Source: Halomonas sp. GFAJ-1 (GTDB lineage: Bacteria; Pseudomonadota; Gammaproteobacteria; Pseudomonadales; Halomonadaceae). From it: a stretch of DNA of 64,000 nucleotides. The number at the start of each line of letters is the position of its first letter. Positions within the stretch are counted from its first letter, which is position 1. This document shows positions 1 through 7,525 of this stretch, in pieces. A program made the position numbers and the translations under genes. The DNA is taken from positions 1,550,001-1,614,000 of the forward strand of contig CP016490.1 in the NCBI GenBank assembly GCA_002966495.1, written 5' to 3'. The notes beneath the pieces were generated by a model. The model was not told the DNA's origin, did not search any database, and worked only from the letters and a program-made list of their open reading frames with translations.

Positions 1-2
1 CG

Positions 3-1553
3 GGTCTGCCGTCTAGCAACCCCGTTCGTCCGCTGCTAAATAAAGTGATTGGCTTTTTAACCGGCCTGATTCTGCTGATGGCGCTCTCGTTTGGTGTCTA
101 TTATGGGCTTGGTTGGCTAAAACCCCTGTTGGGAGATGCGACTTTCTGGGTGGTCTCTGTGGGTCTTGCGGCTGCTTACATTGGTTTGTTGAAGGTAGGT
201 TCTTCTTATCCTGAGCTGGAACTAGACGACCCGAACTCACAGGTGGTCACGCTGCCTCAAACGCGACCCACTGTTATGGTCGGGCTGCACTACATTTTGC
301 CGGTTGTCGTATTAGTATGGTGCTTGATGGTAGAGCGCCTTTCACCTGGGCTCTCTGCGTTTTGGGCAACGGTGTTCATGATCTTTATCATGGTCACCCA
401 GCGCCCCATCATCGCTCTGTTCCGTGGTCACAGTAAGCTAGCGGCCGATGTAAAAGAGGGCTTCATTGACCTTTGGGATGGCTTAGTGGCTGGCGCGCGC
501 AATATGATTGGCATCGGTATTGCGACCGCAACGGCGGGCATCGTAGTGGGTGCTGTATCGCAAACCGGCGTTGGGTTGGTATTGGCCGATGTGGTGGAAA
601 TCCTCTCCGGTGGTAACCTGATGATGATTCTGCTGCTAACCGCGCTGCTGAGTCTGATTCTAGGTATGGGTCTGCCTACCACGGCCAACTACATCGTTGT
701 GTCGGCATTGATGGCGCCCGTCATCGTCATGCTAGGCCAGCAAAATGGCTTGATTGTGCCGCTTATTGCGGTTCACTTGTTCGTTTTCTATTTTGGCATC
801 ATGGCGGATGTAACGCCGCCGGTGGGGCTGGCCTCGTTTGCGGCTGCTGCTGTATCTGGGGGCGACCCACTGCGTACCGGCTTCCAGGCGTTCTACTACA
901 GCCTGCGAACAGCCGCTTTGCCCTTCCTGTTTATTTTCAATACCGACCTGCTACTGATAGATGTGTCGTTCCTCCAGGGGATAGTCATATTTATTATTGC
1001 GACCATTGCCATGCTGATTTTTGCAGCGGGAACTCAAGGCTATATGGTGGTGCGTAGCCGCTGGTATGAGTCGCTGTTGCTGCTGTTGGTTGCCTTTACC
1101 CTGTTCCGCCCTGGGTTTTGGATGGACAAGATTCACGACCCCTATGAGTCGGTTCCGCCTTCTCAGTTTGTTGAGGCGCTAGGCCAGGTGGAAGATGGCA
1201 GTAACCTGCGCATACAAATTGCGGGTGAAGACGACTTCGGTGACCCCATGACCACCTACCTGCTTGTACCTGTACCTCGTGGTGATACGGGCGAGGAGCG
1301 CATGGAGCAGCTAGGCATAGAGCTATGGATAGAGGGTGAGCAAGCGACCATTGATTTTGTTCAGTTTGGCAGCTTGGCTCAGGATATCGGTTTTGACTTC
1401 GATCAGGAGATCATCGAAGTGCTCGCACCGGTAGACCGTTGGGCGAAGGAGTGGATGTGGATACCAGGCTTTGCCGTTTTTGCCTTGGTCGTTCTTCTTC
1501 AACGCCGTCGCCGTAAGAATGAGCGTTCAGAAAAGTCGGCTGCAGCAGCCTAA
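3..1553 (+). CDS. TRAP transporter fused permease, C-terminal part (5' end outside window)
   Basis: Membrane permease of a TAXI-type tripartite (TRAP) carrier, which imports organic solutes with a sodium gradient and a periplasmic binding protein. The frame is open from base 3, so the gene begins before the window; the GTG at 45 is only an internal codon. Many hydrophobic segments are visible, with the DctM-type motifs GMGLPTTANY and ADVTPPVGLA. The last ~170 residues resemble the DUF3394 tail that follows DctM in fused permeases, and end in one more membrane segment and an RRRRK-rich cytoplasmic tail. A universal-stress gene follows after 11 nt, an arrangement known from Halomonas TRAP operons. 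The substrate cannot be read from the sequence. Confidence 0.88.
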   Translation, partial: GLPSSNPVRPLLNKVIGFLTGLILLMALSFGVYYGLGWLKPLLGDATFWVVSVGLAAAYIGLLKVGSSYPELELDDPNSQVVTLPQTRPTVMVGLHYILPVVVLVWCLMVERLSPGLSAFWATVFMIFIMVTQRPIIALFRGHSKLAADVKEGFIDLWDGLVAGARNMIGIGIATATAGIVVGAVSQTGVGLVLADVVEILSGGNLMMILLLTALLSLILGMGLPTTANYIVVSALMAPVIVMLGQQNGLIVPLIAVHLFVFYFGIMADVTPPVGLASFAAAAVSGGDPLRTGFQAFYYSLRTAALPFLFIFNTDLLLIDVSFLQGIVIFIIATIAMLIFAAGTQGYMVVRSRWYESLLLLLVAFTLFRPGFWMDKIHDPYESVPPSQFVEALGQVEDGSNLRIQIAGEDDFGDPMTTYLLVPVPRGDTGEERMEQLGIELWIEGEQATIDFVQFGSLAQDIGFDFDQEIIEVLAPVDRWAKEWMWIPGFAVFALVVLLQRRRRKNERSEKSAAAA

Positions 1554-1564
1554 AGGAGGTCACC

Positions 1565-1993
1565 ATGTATCAAAAGATATTATTGCCGGTTGATCTGAAT
1601 GAGCCAGCGTCATGGCAGAAGGCACTGCCTACCGCGATCACGCTTTGCCAGACCTTCGGTGCTTCGTTGCACTTAGTAACTGTGCTGCCAGAATTTAAGA
1701 TGCCCATGGTGGGTGCTTATTTTCCTAAAAACTTCTCTCAAAAAGCCCACGAGGCTATTAAAGAAGCCCAGCACACGTTTATCAAAGAGAACGTACCTGA
1801 AGACGTTAAAGTGCAAAGCGTGATTGTCGATGGTTCTCCTTGGGAGGCCATTATTAAAGTGGGTAAAAAAATTGATGCCGACCTCATTGTGATGGCTTCG
1901 CATAACAAGCGGAAGTTTGTCGATTATGTACTTGGCCCTAACGCCGAGCACGTAGTACACCACTCTAAGATATCGGTAATGATCGTACGCTAA
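1565..1993 (+). CDS. Universal stress protein (UspA family), TRAP-associated
   Basis: A 142-residue single-domain Usp, the usual length. It starts MYQKILLPVDLN and ends with the family's SVMIVR strand. An AAAGGAGG ribosome site lies just upstream (1552-1559), and the gene is translationally close to the TRAP permease, as TeaD is to the ectoine TRAP system of Halomonas elongata, where the Usp modulates uptake. The nucleotide-binding loop G-x2-G-x9-G(S/T) is degenerate: SHNKRK replaces the SHGxxG block, while the later LGPNAE part is kept. ATP binding is therefore uncertain. The role as TRAP regulator is inferred from context. Confidence 0.85.
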   Translation: MYQKILLPVDLNEPASWQKALPTAITLCQTFGASLHLVTVLPEFKMPMVGAYFPKNFSQKAHEAIKEAQHTFIKENVPEDVKVQSVIVDGSPWEAIIKVGKKIDADLIVMASHNKRKFVDYVLGPNAEHVVHHSKISVMIVR

Positions 1994-2009
1994 GCGGTCA
2001 CTAGCAACA

Positions 2010-2047
2010 CCAACAACGCCAGGCTTTAAGCCTGGCGTTGTTGGTTT
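2010..2047. terminator. Bidirectional hairpin terminator
   Basis: A perfect 15-bp inverted repeat (2010-2024 with 2030-2044, stem CCAACAACGCCAGGC) around a 5-nt loop, followed by TTT. It sits between the convergent Usp gene and the SoxYZ-like gene and probably serves both. Confidence 0.85.
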
Positions 2048-2065
2048 ATGCAGCGTGCTTTTGTG

Positions 2066-2884
2066 TTAGCTGACCGATAACTCACTGGTGTGCTGGGCCT
2101 TTTCACCTTGGTCATCTTGCCACTCAAATATCAGTTTTCCACTCTGTTGCGGCGTCAAATGAAAACGCAAATAGGGGTTAGCCGAAATTGATTGATAAAG
2201 CTGAGCCTCGAAAGCGACCTCATCTCCCAGGCGCACGGTAAAGTGCTCAATTATGTGACGTGGCAAAGGCTCACCGTCACTGCCTTCCCTTAACCCGGTT
2301 TCCATTGGGTGGTTAATTAGCGTGCGGACTTCCAGGGCGTCGCCTGCAGCGACTTGTTGGTTAACGCTGACGCGAGGATTCGACAGCGGTTCAGGCTGGC
2401 TATCTTCGCCGCGCATTAGGCAGCCGCTCACGGTGATGCGTACCTCCTGAGAAACCGCGAAGGTTTGCCCTTGGTAGGTGTTGGCAACAGCCACCACGTG
2501 CTGGGTTTCATTAAGGCGCACGCGAGTGGAAATCTCAGGGTAACGGCTTAACTCGCCAAGCCGAAACGTGGCGATTTCGGGCTGAGGGTTGCCGGTGGCA
2601 AACAGGTGAATATCGGTTAAATAGTCGTTATCCGCTAATTCACCGTCGAACTTGATACCTAAGGGGACGGCTGAACCATCCTCTGAGACATGAGGCAAAT
2701 CAAGCGTCAGGCCTTGGGTAATTGGTGTTTCGCCATTTAGAAGGTGCTGGACAGCATCCAGCTGTTGCCAAACCTCATTGGCCCAAGAGATGGGCGACAG
2801 CAAGACTAACCCTACGCCCGCCATGCCGTGTTGCAGAACTTTTCGACGAGATAGCGCTGATTTTATGCACCATGAACGAGACAT
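2066..2884 (-). CDS. Fused SoxYZ-like sulfur carrier protein, Tat-exported
   Basis: A 272-residue protein with a twin-arginine leader (LSRRKVLQHG, Arg13-Arg14) and hydrophobic core, so it is probably exported folded. Residues ~40-160 match SoxY and the C-terminal ~100 residues match SoxZ, as in the quinoprotein-associated SoxYZ fusion family. In SoxY the sulfur substrate is carried on a cysteine in a C-terminal GGCGG arm. Here the only candidate is Cys155 in VSGCLMRG, at the end of the SoxY half and followed by a linker into SoxZ. It is the last gene of the minus-strand sulfur operon, 27 nt after the YeeE gene. It probably shuttles sulfane or thiosulfate sulfur in the periplasm. No soxAX, soxB or soxCD is in the window. 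Confidence 0.82.
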   Translation of the reverse strand: MSRSWCIKSALSRRKVLQHGMAGVGLVLLSPISWANEVWQQLDAVQHLLNGETPITQGLTLDLPHVSEDGSAVPLGIKFDGELADNDYLTDIHLFATGNPQPEIATFRLGELSRYPEISTRVRLNETQHVVAVANTYQGQTFAVSQEVRITVSGCLMRGEDSQPEPLSNPRVSVNQQVAAGDALEVRTLINHPMETGLREGSDGEPLPRHIIEHFTVRLGDEVAFEAQLYQSISANPYLRFHLTPQQSGKLIFEWQDDQGEKAQHTSELSVS

Positions 2885-2911
2885 ACGCCTCTCCTAGATA
2901 ACGGGATGTAG

Positions 2912-3958
2912 TCAATGTAGCGAACGGTGGTTGTTAGCCATGTGGGAGAGTGCCAACGGGCCTTTAACCCCCAGGCAGGCCCCAAGCAAAATGCACAGCA
3001 GTGCGATAAGGCTGGGTAGGGCAAGCGTCGACATACCGGTAATTCCTTGGCCTATTGAGCAGCCCAGTGCCAGGACTCCGCCAACCCCCATCATCATTGC
3101 TCCCACCATACTGCGCGCCATTTGGCCTGGCCCTTGGAAACCCTGCCAGTGAAAGTCGCGTCGGATCAGTGCCGTGATAAGTGCACCGAGAATAATACCC
3201 CCTACCACCGCGACGCCAAAACTGAGTCGAGTACCTGTTGAAAGCATTACATACTGCAATGAGGCACCGATAGGCGCCACAAACGTCAGGCTTGCTAAGC
3301 GTACCGGCTCAAAGTCATCAAAGCCGAGCACGCCCGTTGCGTACCAACCTGCCGGCACTAAAGACCCAACGATAAGGCCACTGACCCAGTCCCGGGGCGA
3401 GGCGCGAAAGTGTGCGCTAGAAAATGCCCAGGCAGCGATAGGTAAACCCAGCAGAGAGGCAACGGCCCACCCAGGCAGCGCAACCAGTCCGGCAATGTCC
3501 TGGGTGGTCAGTGGAATTGAGGTGGCTTGTTCAAGATAGATGCGCCCAGGCGCCAGCACGCCGGAAAGGGCCATATAGGCCCCAATGCCAAGGCACATCA
3601 CCACGACCACACTGCGCAGGTTGCCGCTACCCAGTAAAACCAGCGAGCGGGCGCCGCACCCGTTAGCTAACGCCATACCGTAGCCAAACAGCAAGCCGCC
3701 TAGCGGAAGGGCAAGCCAGGAAAATGATGGCGTAATGTAAAGCGAGTTCGACAGTGAAAAGTAACCCAGAGCGGCAAGCCATTGGGTTCCCAGTAGTGCT
3801 GTGGCCATAGCAAGCACAAAGGCGCGGAGTTTGCGAGAGTCGCCCTTTGCACTATTGGCGACTCCACGCAGTAAACAGAAGCCGCTGGCCTGCCCCACGG
3901 CGCCAAACAGCAGGCCTATTACCACGCCTGCCCACAGGGTCAGCGCAATATGACTCAT
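2912..3958 (-). CDS. YeeE/YedE-family sulfur compound transporter
   Basis: A 348-residue inner-membrane protein with about nine to ten hydrophobic segments. It has the family's conserved cysteine blocks: GFCLLRG (Cys28), NGCGARS (Cys101) and a late ALGCSIGQG. In the thiosulfate transporter TsuA (YeeE) such cysteines line the path and pass thiosulfate along. The gene lies between a flavocytochrome-type dehydrogenase and a SoxYZ-like carrier, so transport of thiosulfate or another sulfur species is likely. It starts at an ATG behind an AAAAGGAG site. A hairpin between this gene and the upstream FCSD gene may lower its expression relative to the first two genes. Confidence 0.85.
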   Translation of the reverse strand: MSHIALTLWAGVVIGLLFGAVGQASGFCLLRGVANSAKGDSRKLRAFVLAMATALLGTQWLAALGYFSLSNSLYITPSFSWLALPLGGLLFGYGMALANGCGARSLVLLGSGNLRSVVVVMCLGIGAYMALSGVLAPGRIYLEQATSIPLTTQDIAGLVALPGWAVASLLGLPIAAWAFSSAHFRASPRDWVSGLIVGSLVPAGWYATGVLGFDDFEPVRLASLTFVAPIGASLQYVMLSTGTRLSFGVAVVGGIILGALITALIRRDFHWQGFQGPGQMARSMVGAMMMGVGGVLALGCSIGQGITGMSTLALPSLIALLCILLGACLGVKGPLALSHMANNHRSLH

Positions 3959-3992
3959 GTGAGTCTCCTTTTATGGCAAGGGGGGCTAGTTA

Positions 3993-4021
3993 TAAAACGG
4001 GCCGCCGTTCAGGCAGCCCGT
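3993..4021 (-). terminator. Intra-operon hairpin with U-tract (attenuator or partial terminator)
   Basis: On the minus strand, a 10-bp stem (4021-4012 with 4006-3997, one G-U pair) and a 5-nt loop are followed by TTTTAT. It lies between the FCSD stop and the YeeE start, so it may partly uncouple the two halves of the sulfur operon. Confidence 0.6.
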
Positions 4022-4048
4022 GAGTACATGTGTTTAACGTGTTAGTGC

Positions 4049-5359
4049 CTATACTTGCGTGCCCCAGGTGTCTTGGCAGATGGCATTGTACCAGCCCACC
4101 GCATAATCAGCTTCTAGCGCCCGAACAGTGTCCGGCGCATCGGCAGGGCTAATGCCTCCCGCGCCATCGACTTCAGCAATGACCCCGTCGGTGACTCTAT
4201 AGACACCCGCAACAGAGATCCCGTAATTAGGGCCGACCAAGCTATAGCAAGTGTTAGCCCAGTAAGCGGTTGGCGCTGGCTGATGTTCGAGTGAGGAAGC
4301 AATGGCGGCGGCTACTACTTTCGCTTGGGCGTTGGCGCAGAAGCCTGATTTTGGCATCGGCGCGGCGACCGTGGCGTCGCCCACCACGTAAATGTCGTCC
4401 ACCTGCTGTGATTCAAACGTCTCGGGTTTGACGGGCACCCACCCAGAGCTATCGGTTACGCCGGCACGGTCTGCGATCCAACCGGCTTTCTGGGGAGGTA
4501 TGACGTTGAGTACATCGGCGCGGTGGCGCGTACCAAACTCGGTTTCAACTTCTAAATTATCCGCATCGACCCGGGTAACGCGGCCATCGTTGGAAAGGCC
4601 CACCCACTCTATACGGTCGCCATAAAGACGCTCCCACCCTGCAGTGAACAAGCCTTGCTTAGAGAAATTATCCTTGGCGTCTAAAATTAATACCTTAGAG
4701 TTAGGTTTATGCTCTTTGAAATAGTGTGCCACCATCCCCGCGCGCTCGTAAGGCCCGGGTGGGCAGCGGTAAGGATTGCCTGGTGCCACCATAATAAAGG
4801 TGCCGCCATCTTCCATGGCTTCAAGCTGCTGCTTTAGTAAGGTCGTTTGATGGCCTGCTTTCCAAGCGTGGGGCGCCTTCTCTGCGGCAGCTTCATCGTA
4901 GCCCTCTAATGCGTCCCAGCGCATATCAACACCTGGTGACAGCACTAATCGGTCGTAGTGCAAGGTATCACCGGTGGATAAGCGCACCTCATGTGCTTCG
5001 GCATTTATGTCTTCGGCTAGTGCATGCACAACGTCTACGCCGTAACGTTGGCGCAGCTCATCATAGTTGTGAGCAATAGAGCGCATATCCCTCAAACCGC
5101 CTAGAAAAAGGTTACTAAAGGGGCAGGTGTAAAATACGTCTGCTGGCTCAACAAGCGTTACTTTAATAGCTGGGTTGGCTCGCTTGAGGTATTTGGCGGC
5201 CGTTGCCCCGCCAAAACCACCTCCCACTACCACAACGTGCCCTGCATGCTGCCCCCCAATTGCAAACGTTGGAAGAGCACCCATCAAGGGAAGCGCTGAA
5301 GCGCCACCTAACCCTTTTAATAACTGGCGACGGCTAAGACGGTTCCAAGGCTGGCTCAT
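4049..5359 (-). CDS. Sulfide dehydrogenase flavoprotein subunit (FCSD/SoxF type), Tat-exported
   Basis: A 436-residue FAD-dependent oxidoreductase that oxidises sulfide or sulfane sulfur in the periplasm and passes electrons to a cytochrome c. A Tat leader is visible (SRRQLLKG, Arg10-Arg11). The FAD-binding loop VGGGFGG is at 45-51. The two redox cysteines expected of the FCSD family are in YTCPFSN (Cys79) and PYRCPPGPYER (Cys199). The second FAD motif is VVGDATV, and the C-terminal FCSD domain begins at NTCYSLVGPNYG. It overlaps the upstream cytochrome gene by 4 nt, as expected for a subunit pair. Length and motifs are normal for the family. Confidence 0.9.
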   Translation of the reverse strand: MSQPWNRLSRRQLLKGLGGASALPLMGALPTFAIGGQHAGHVVVVGGGFGGATAAKYLKRANPAIKVTLVEPADVFYTCPFSNLFLGGLRDMRSIAHNYDELRQRYGVDVVHALAEDINAEAHEVRLSTGDTLHYDRLVLSPGVDMRWDALEGYDEAAAEKAPHAWKAGHQTTLLKQQLEAMEDGGTFIMVAPGNPYRCPPGPYERAGMVAHYFKEHKPNSKVLILDAKDNFSKQGLFTAGWERLYGDRIEWVGLSNDGRVTRVDADNLEVETEFGTRHRADVLNVIPPQKAGWIADRAGVTDSSGWVPVKPETFESQQVDDIYVVGDATVAAPMPKSGFCANAQAKVVAAAIASSLEHQPAPTAYWANTCYSLVGPNYGISVAGVYRVTDGVIAEVDGAGGISPADAPDTVRALEADYAVGWYNAICQDTWGTQV

Positions 5360-5700
5360 GGTGTCAGCTCCTCTTTTGCAGGTAAGTGAGAGAAGTAGTC
5401 GGCCAAGGTAGCCAATTCCTCATCGGTATAACCCTTAGCAATGCGGTTCATAATAGTGGCGCCGGAATCCTCCTCATGCTTGAACGCCAGAAGGCGTGCT
5501 TCTAACTGATCTGCAGAGCGGCCTGCCAGTGAAGGCACTACCCCCTCCATGCGCCCCTCAGTCCCATGGCAATTCGCGCAGCTACCCGCAAGCACCTCTC
5601 GCTGCAATGCCTCGCTATCTAGCCCCGTTTCCGCAACGGCGGAATTTAACGCTCCTATCGCTACCGCAAGAGCAAAACCAGCACGTAGGCGCATGCCCAT
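5356..5700 (-). CDS. Periplasmic c-type cytochrome, electron-accepting subunit of the FCSD pair
   Basis: A 114-residue monohaem cytochrome. A signal peptide ends near AVA/ET (residue ~23), the haem-attachment motif CANCH is at 41-45, and the probable sixth ligand is Met84 in ATIMNRIAKG, typical of class I cytochromes. Its start has ATGGGCATG and two close methionines, and a TAAGGAG site lies upstream. It is the first gene of the sulfur operon and ends inside the flavoprotein start, so it is the likely partner (FccA-like). It is shorter than the dihaem FccA of phototrophs. Confidence 0.87.
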   Translation of the reverse strand: MGMRLRAGFALAVAIGALNSAVAETGLDSEALQREVLAGSCANCHGTEGRMEGVVPSLAGRSADQLEARLLAFKHEEDSGATIMNRIAKGYTDEELATLADYFSHLPAKEELTP

Positions 5701-5985
5701 GGAAGTACTCCTTAACTGTTTGTAATAGAGGTATACCTTAAATCAGCGCTATTAAAATAAAAAAGAATATTTAATGATTTTTTTATTCTTTTTTAGATGT
5801 TTAGGAAGCGCTAACGCATCGATTAAATTGGCTGAAACTGCCCTGTGGTGGATTTTTTGTACTTGCTGATGACCTAGGCTCTCAGTATTGCTGTGTTCAA
5901 CTACATTAAAAAGACGTTAAGCCATTAAGTTGGGATTAATGGGACAGGCAAGAATGCAGCTCTGGTACATCACAGGAGTTATGCC
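5701..5985. other. Divergent AT-rich intergenic region
   Basis: About 285 bases separate the divergent cytochrome and DUF2189 genes, presumably holding both promoters. The only structure noticed is an AT-rich hairpin with arms at about 5759-5769 and 5784-5794 (AAAAAAGAATA with TATTCTTTTTT). No gene is seen here. Confidence 0.5.
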
Positions 5986-6822
5986 ATGAATGCGACAACT
6001 ACAAAAACACAAGACCACGCAGATATGCCAAAGACTAACGAGATACCCCTGGTTAAAATTACCATCAATAAAGTAGGGATGGATCGCCCCCGCGCCTGGT
6101 TAACCTCAGGCCTTGAAGACTTCCGGCGTGCCACCGCCGTTAGTTTGTCCTATGGCATGTTTTGGGTGGGCTTGAGTATAGCCATCACGTTTGGAGCATT
6201 CACACTGGGATACTGGTATTGGCTACTGCCAATGATTGCAGGTTTTATGTTTGTGGGTCCTTTGGTCGCAGTGGGCTCATATGGTATCAGTCGAGCGCTA
6301 GAGCAGGGCAGAGTGCCTAACTTGGGCGATGCGTTTGGCAGTTGGAAGCCTCATGCTGGGCAACTAGCGATGATGGGCGTCATGATGATGATCTTCTTTC
6401 TCGCCTGGATTCGTTTGGCTACGCTGCTATTTGCGCTGTTTTTTGGTTTTGAAGTGCCAAGCCCCGAAACACTTTACACCGCGTTACTAACCACCCCTGA
6501 AGGGCTTGGTATGTTGGCTGTTGGAACGGCGGCGGGCGCTATTTTGGCCTTTGGTGCCTTTGCCATTAGCGTAGTTGCGATTCCCACTCTCATGGATCAA
6601 GACCTGACCTTTATGGAAGGTATCGAGGCGAGCGTGCGCTGCGTTGCGCGTAATTTCCGCCCTATGCTGCTATGGGCCGCTATTCTGACTGGCTGTGTGC
6701 TGGTGGGGGTAATGACGTTTTATATCGGCTTGGCGCTCATACTTCCGGTGCTAGGTCATGCCAGCTGGCACGCCTATGAGGAGCTAGTGCGCTTTGAAAC
6801 AGTCGAAAAAATTGAAACCTAA
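5986..6822 (+). CDS. DUF2189 family inner-membrane protein
   Basis: A 278-residue protein with six or so hydrophobic segments after a polar N-terminus of ~45 residues. It matches the DUF2189 family pattern: a VSLSYGMFW start of the membrane part, a GFMFVGPLVAVG loop and a late GHASWHAYEELV end. These proteins are common beside respiratory and cytochrome genes, but no activity is established. The start is supported by CAGGAGTT 5 nt upstream. It is divergent from the sulfur operon and could be linked to respiration; that is only inference. Confidence 0.85.
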   Translation: MNATTTKTQDHADMPKTNEIPLVKITINKVGMDRPRAWLTSGLEDFRRATAVSLSYGMFWVGLSIAITFGAFTLGYWYWLLPMIAGFMFVGPLVAVGSYGISRALEQGRVPNLGDAFGSWKPHAGQLAMMGVMMMIFFLAWIRLATLLFALFFGFEVPSPETLYTALLTTPEGLGMLAVGTAAGAILAFGAFAISVVAIPTLMDQDLTFMEGIEASVRCVARNFRPMLLWAAILTGCVLVGVMTFYIGLALILPVLGHASWHAYEELVRFETVEKIET

Positions 6823-6886
6823 CCACTTTCGTATCCAATAGTCTGGCGGCTTAATGACGAAAAACGCGTAAATAGCCTGACCTACG

Positions 6887-6923
6887 AAAAGAGATGGCGT
6901 AACCTCTATGCTGTCTCTTTTTT
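6887..6923 (+). terminator. Terminator after the DUF2189 gene
   Basis: Stem AAAAGAGATGGC (6887-6898) pairs with GCTGTCTCTTTT (6910-6921), with two G-U pairs, followed by TT. It separates the DUF2189 gene from the signalling operon. Confidence 0.65.
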
Positions 6924-6985
6924 ATTGCTCGCGATGGGTAGCCTGGGTATATCAGGCTATGCCCTAAGCGCTTCGATACGAGGTA

Positions 6986-7525
6986 ATGGCTGTGAAAGCG
7001 TTATTGTTGGGGTCGATTATGCTGGCGTTCAGCATTCCTCAAATGGGGCAAGCTGAAACGCAGTCCGCATTAGCGCTGCCTGATGGGCCGGTGATGCTGA
7101 AAGTAAAGGGCGACATTGCGCGCACGAATATAAGCACGGGTACGGGTGATAACGGTGAAGAGGCGCATTTTGATAGGGAAATGCTGCAGTCATTGCCACA
7201 GCATGCGTTTGAAACGGGAACTCCCTGGACTGAAGGTACTAGCCACTATAGCGGGCCATTAATGCGTACGTTGCTGGAGCACTTGGGTGCCGAGGGTGAA
7301 AGCGTGCATGTATTGGCGCTTAACGGTTACGAAGCAGATATTCCGCTCCGCGATTTTTACGACTACGACGTTATCCTGACCCTCGAACGCGATCAAAAAG
7401 CCATTCCTATTCGTGAATATGGCCCGCTGTGGGTGTTGTATCCCTTTGATCAGAATGAGGAATTGCTGAGCGAGAAAATACGTTTTAGAGCCGTCTGGCA
7501 GGTAATGCAGATTAATGTCCATTAG
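6986..7525 (+). CDS. Periplasmic molybdopterin-oxidoreductase-fold protein, probable sensor-kinase partner
   Basis: A 179-residue protein with a signal peptide (cleavage near GQA/ET, residue ~23). It resembles the small oxidoreductase molybdopterin-binding domain proteins: TSHYSGPLMRTLLEHLGA, then LNGYEADIPLRDF, then the YGPLWVLYPFD block. It lacks the conserved cysteine of true sulfite-oxidase-type enzymes, so catalysis is doubtful. Its stop overlaps the start of the hybrid kinase by 11 nt. Such coupling suggests that it feeds a periplasmic signal to the kinase. The function is inferred; the family is fairly secure. Confidence 0.75.
   Translation: MAVKALLLGSIMLAFSIPQMGQAETQSALALPDGPVMLKVKGDIARTNISTGTGDNGEEAHFDREMLQSLPQHAFETGTPWTEGTSHYSGPLMRTLLEHLGAEGESVHVLALNGYEADIPLRDFYDYDVILTLERDQKAIPIREYGPLWVLYPFDQNEELLSEKIRFRAVWQVMQINVH

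Noticed and set aside
7130..7525. The molybdopterin-fold protein as an active sulfite-oxidase-type enzyme
   Set aside because: I see no conserved cofactor-ligating cysteine, so I kept only the fold and a possible sensing role.
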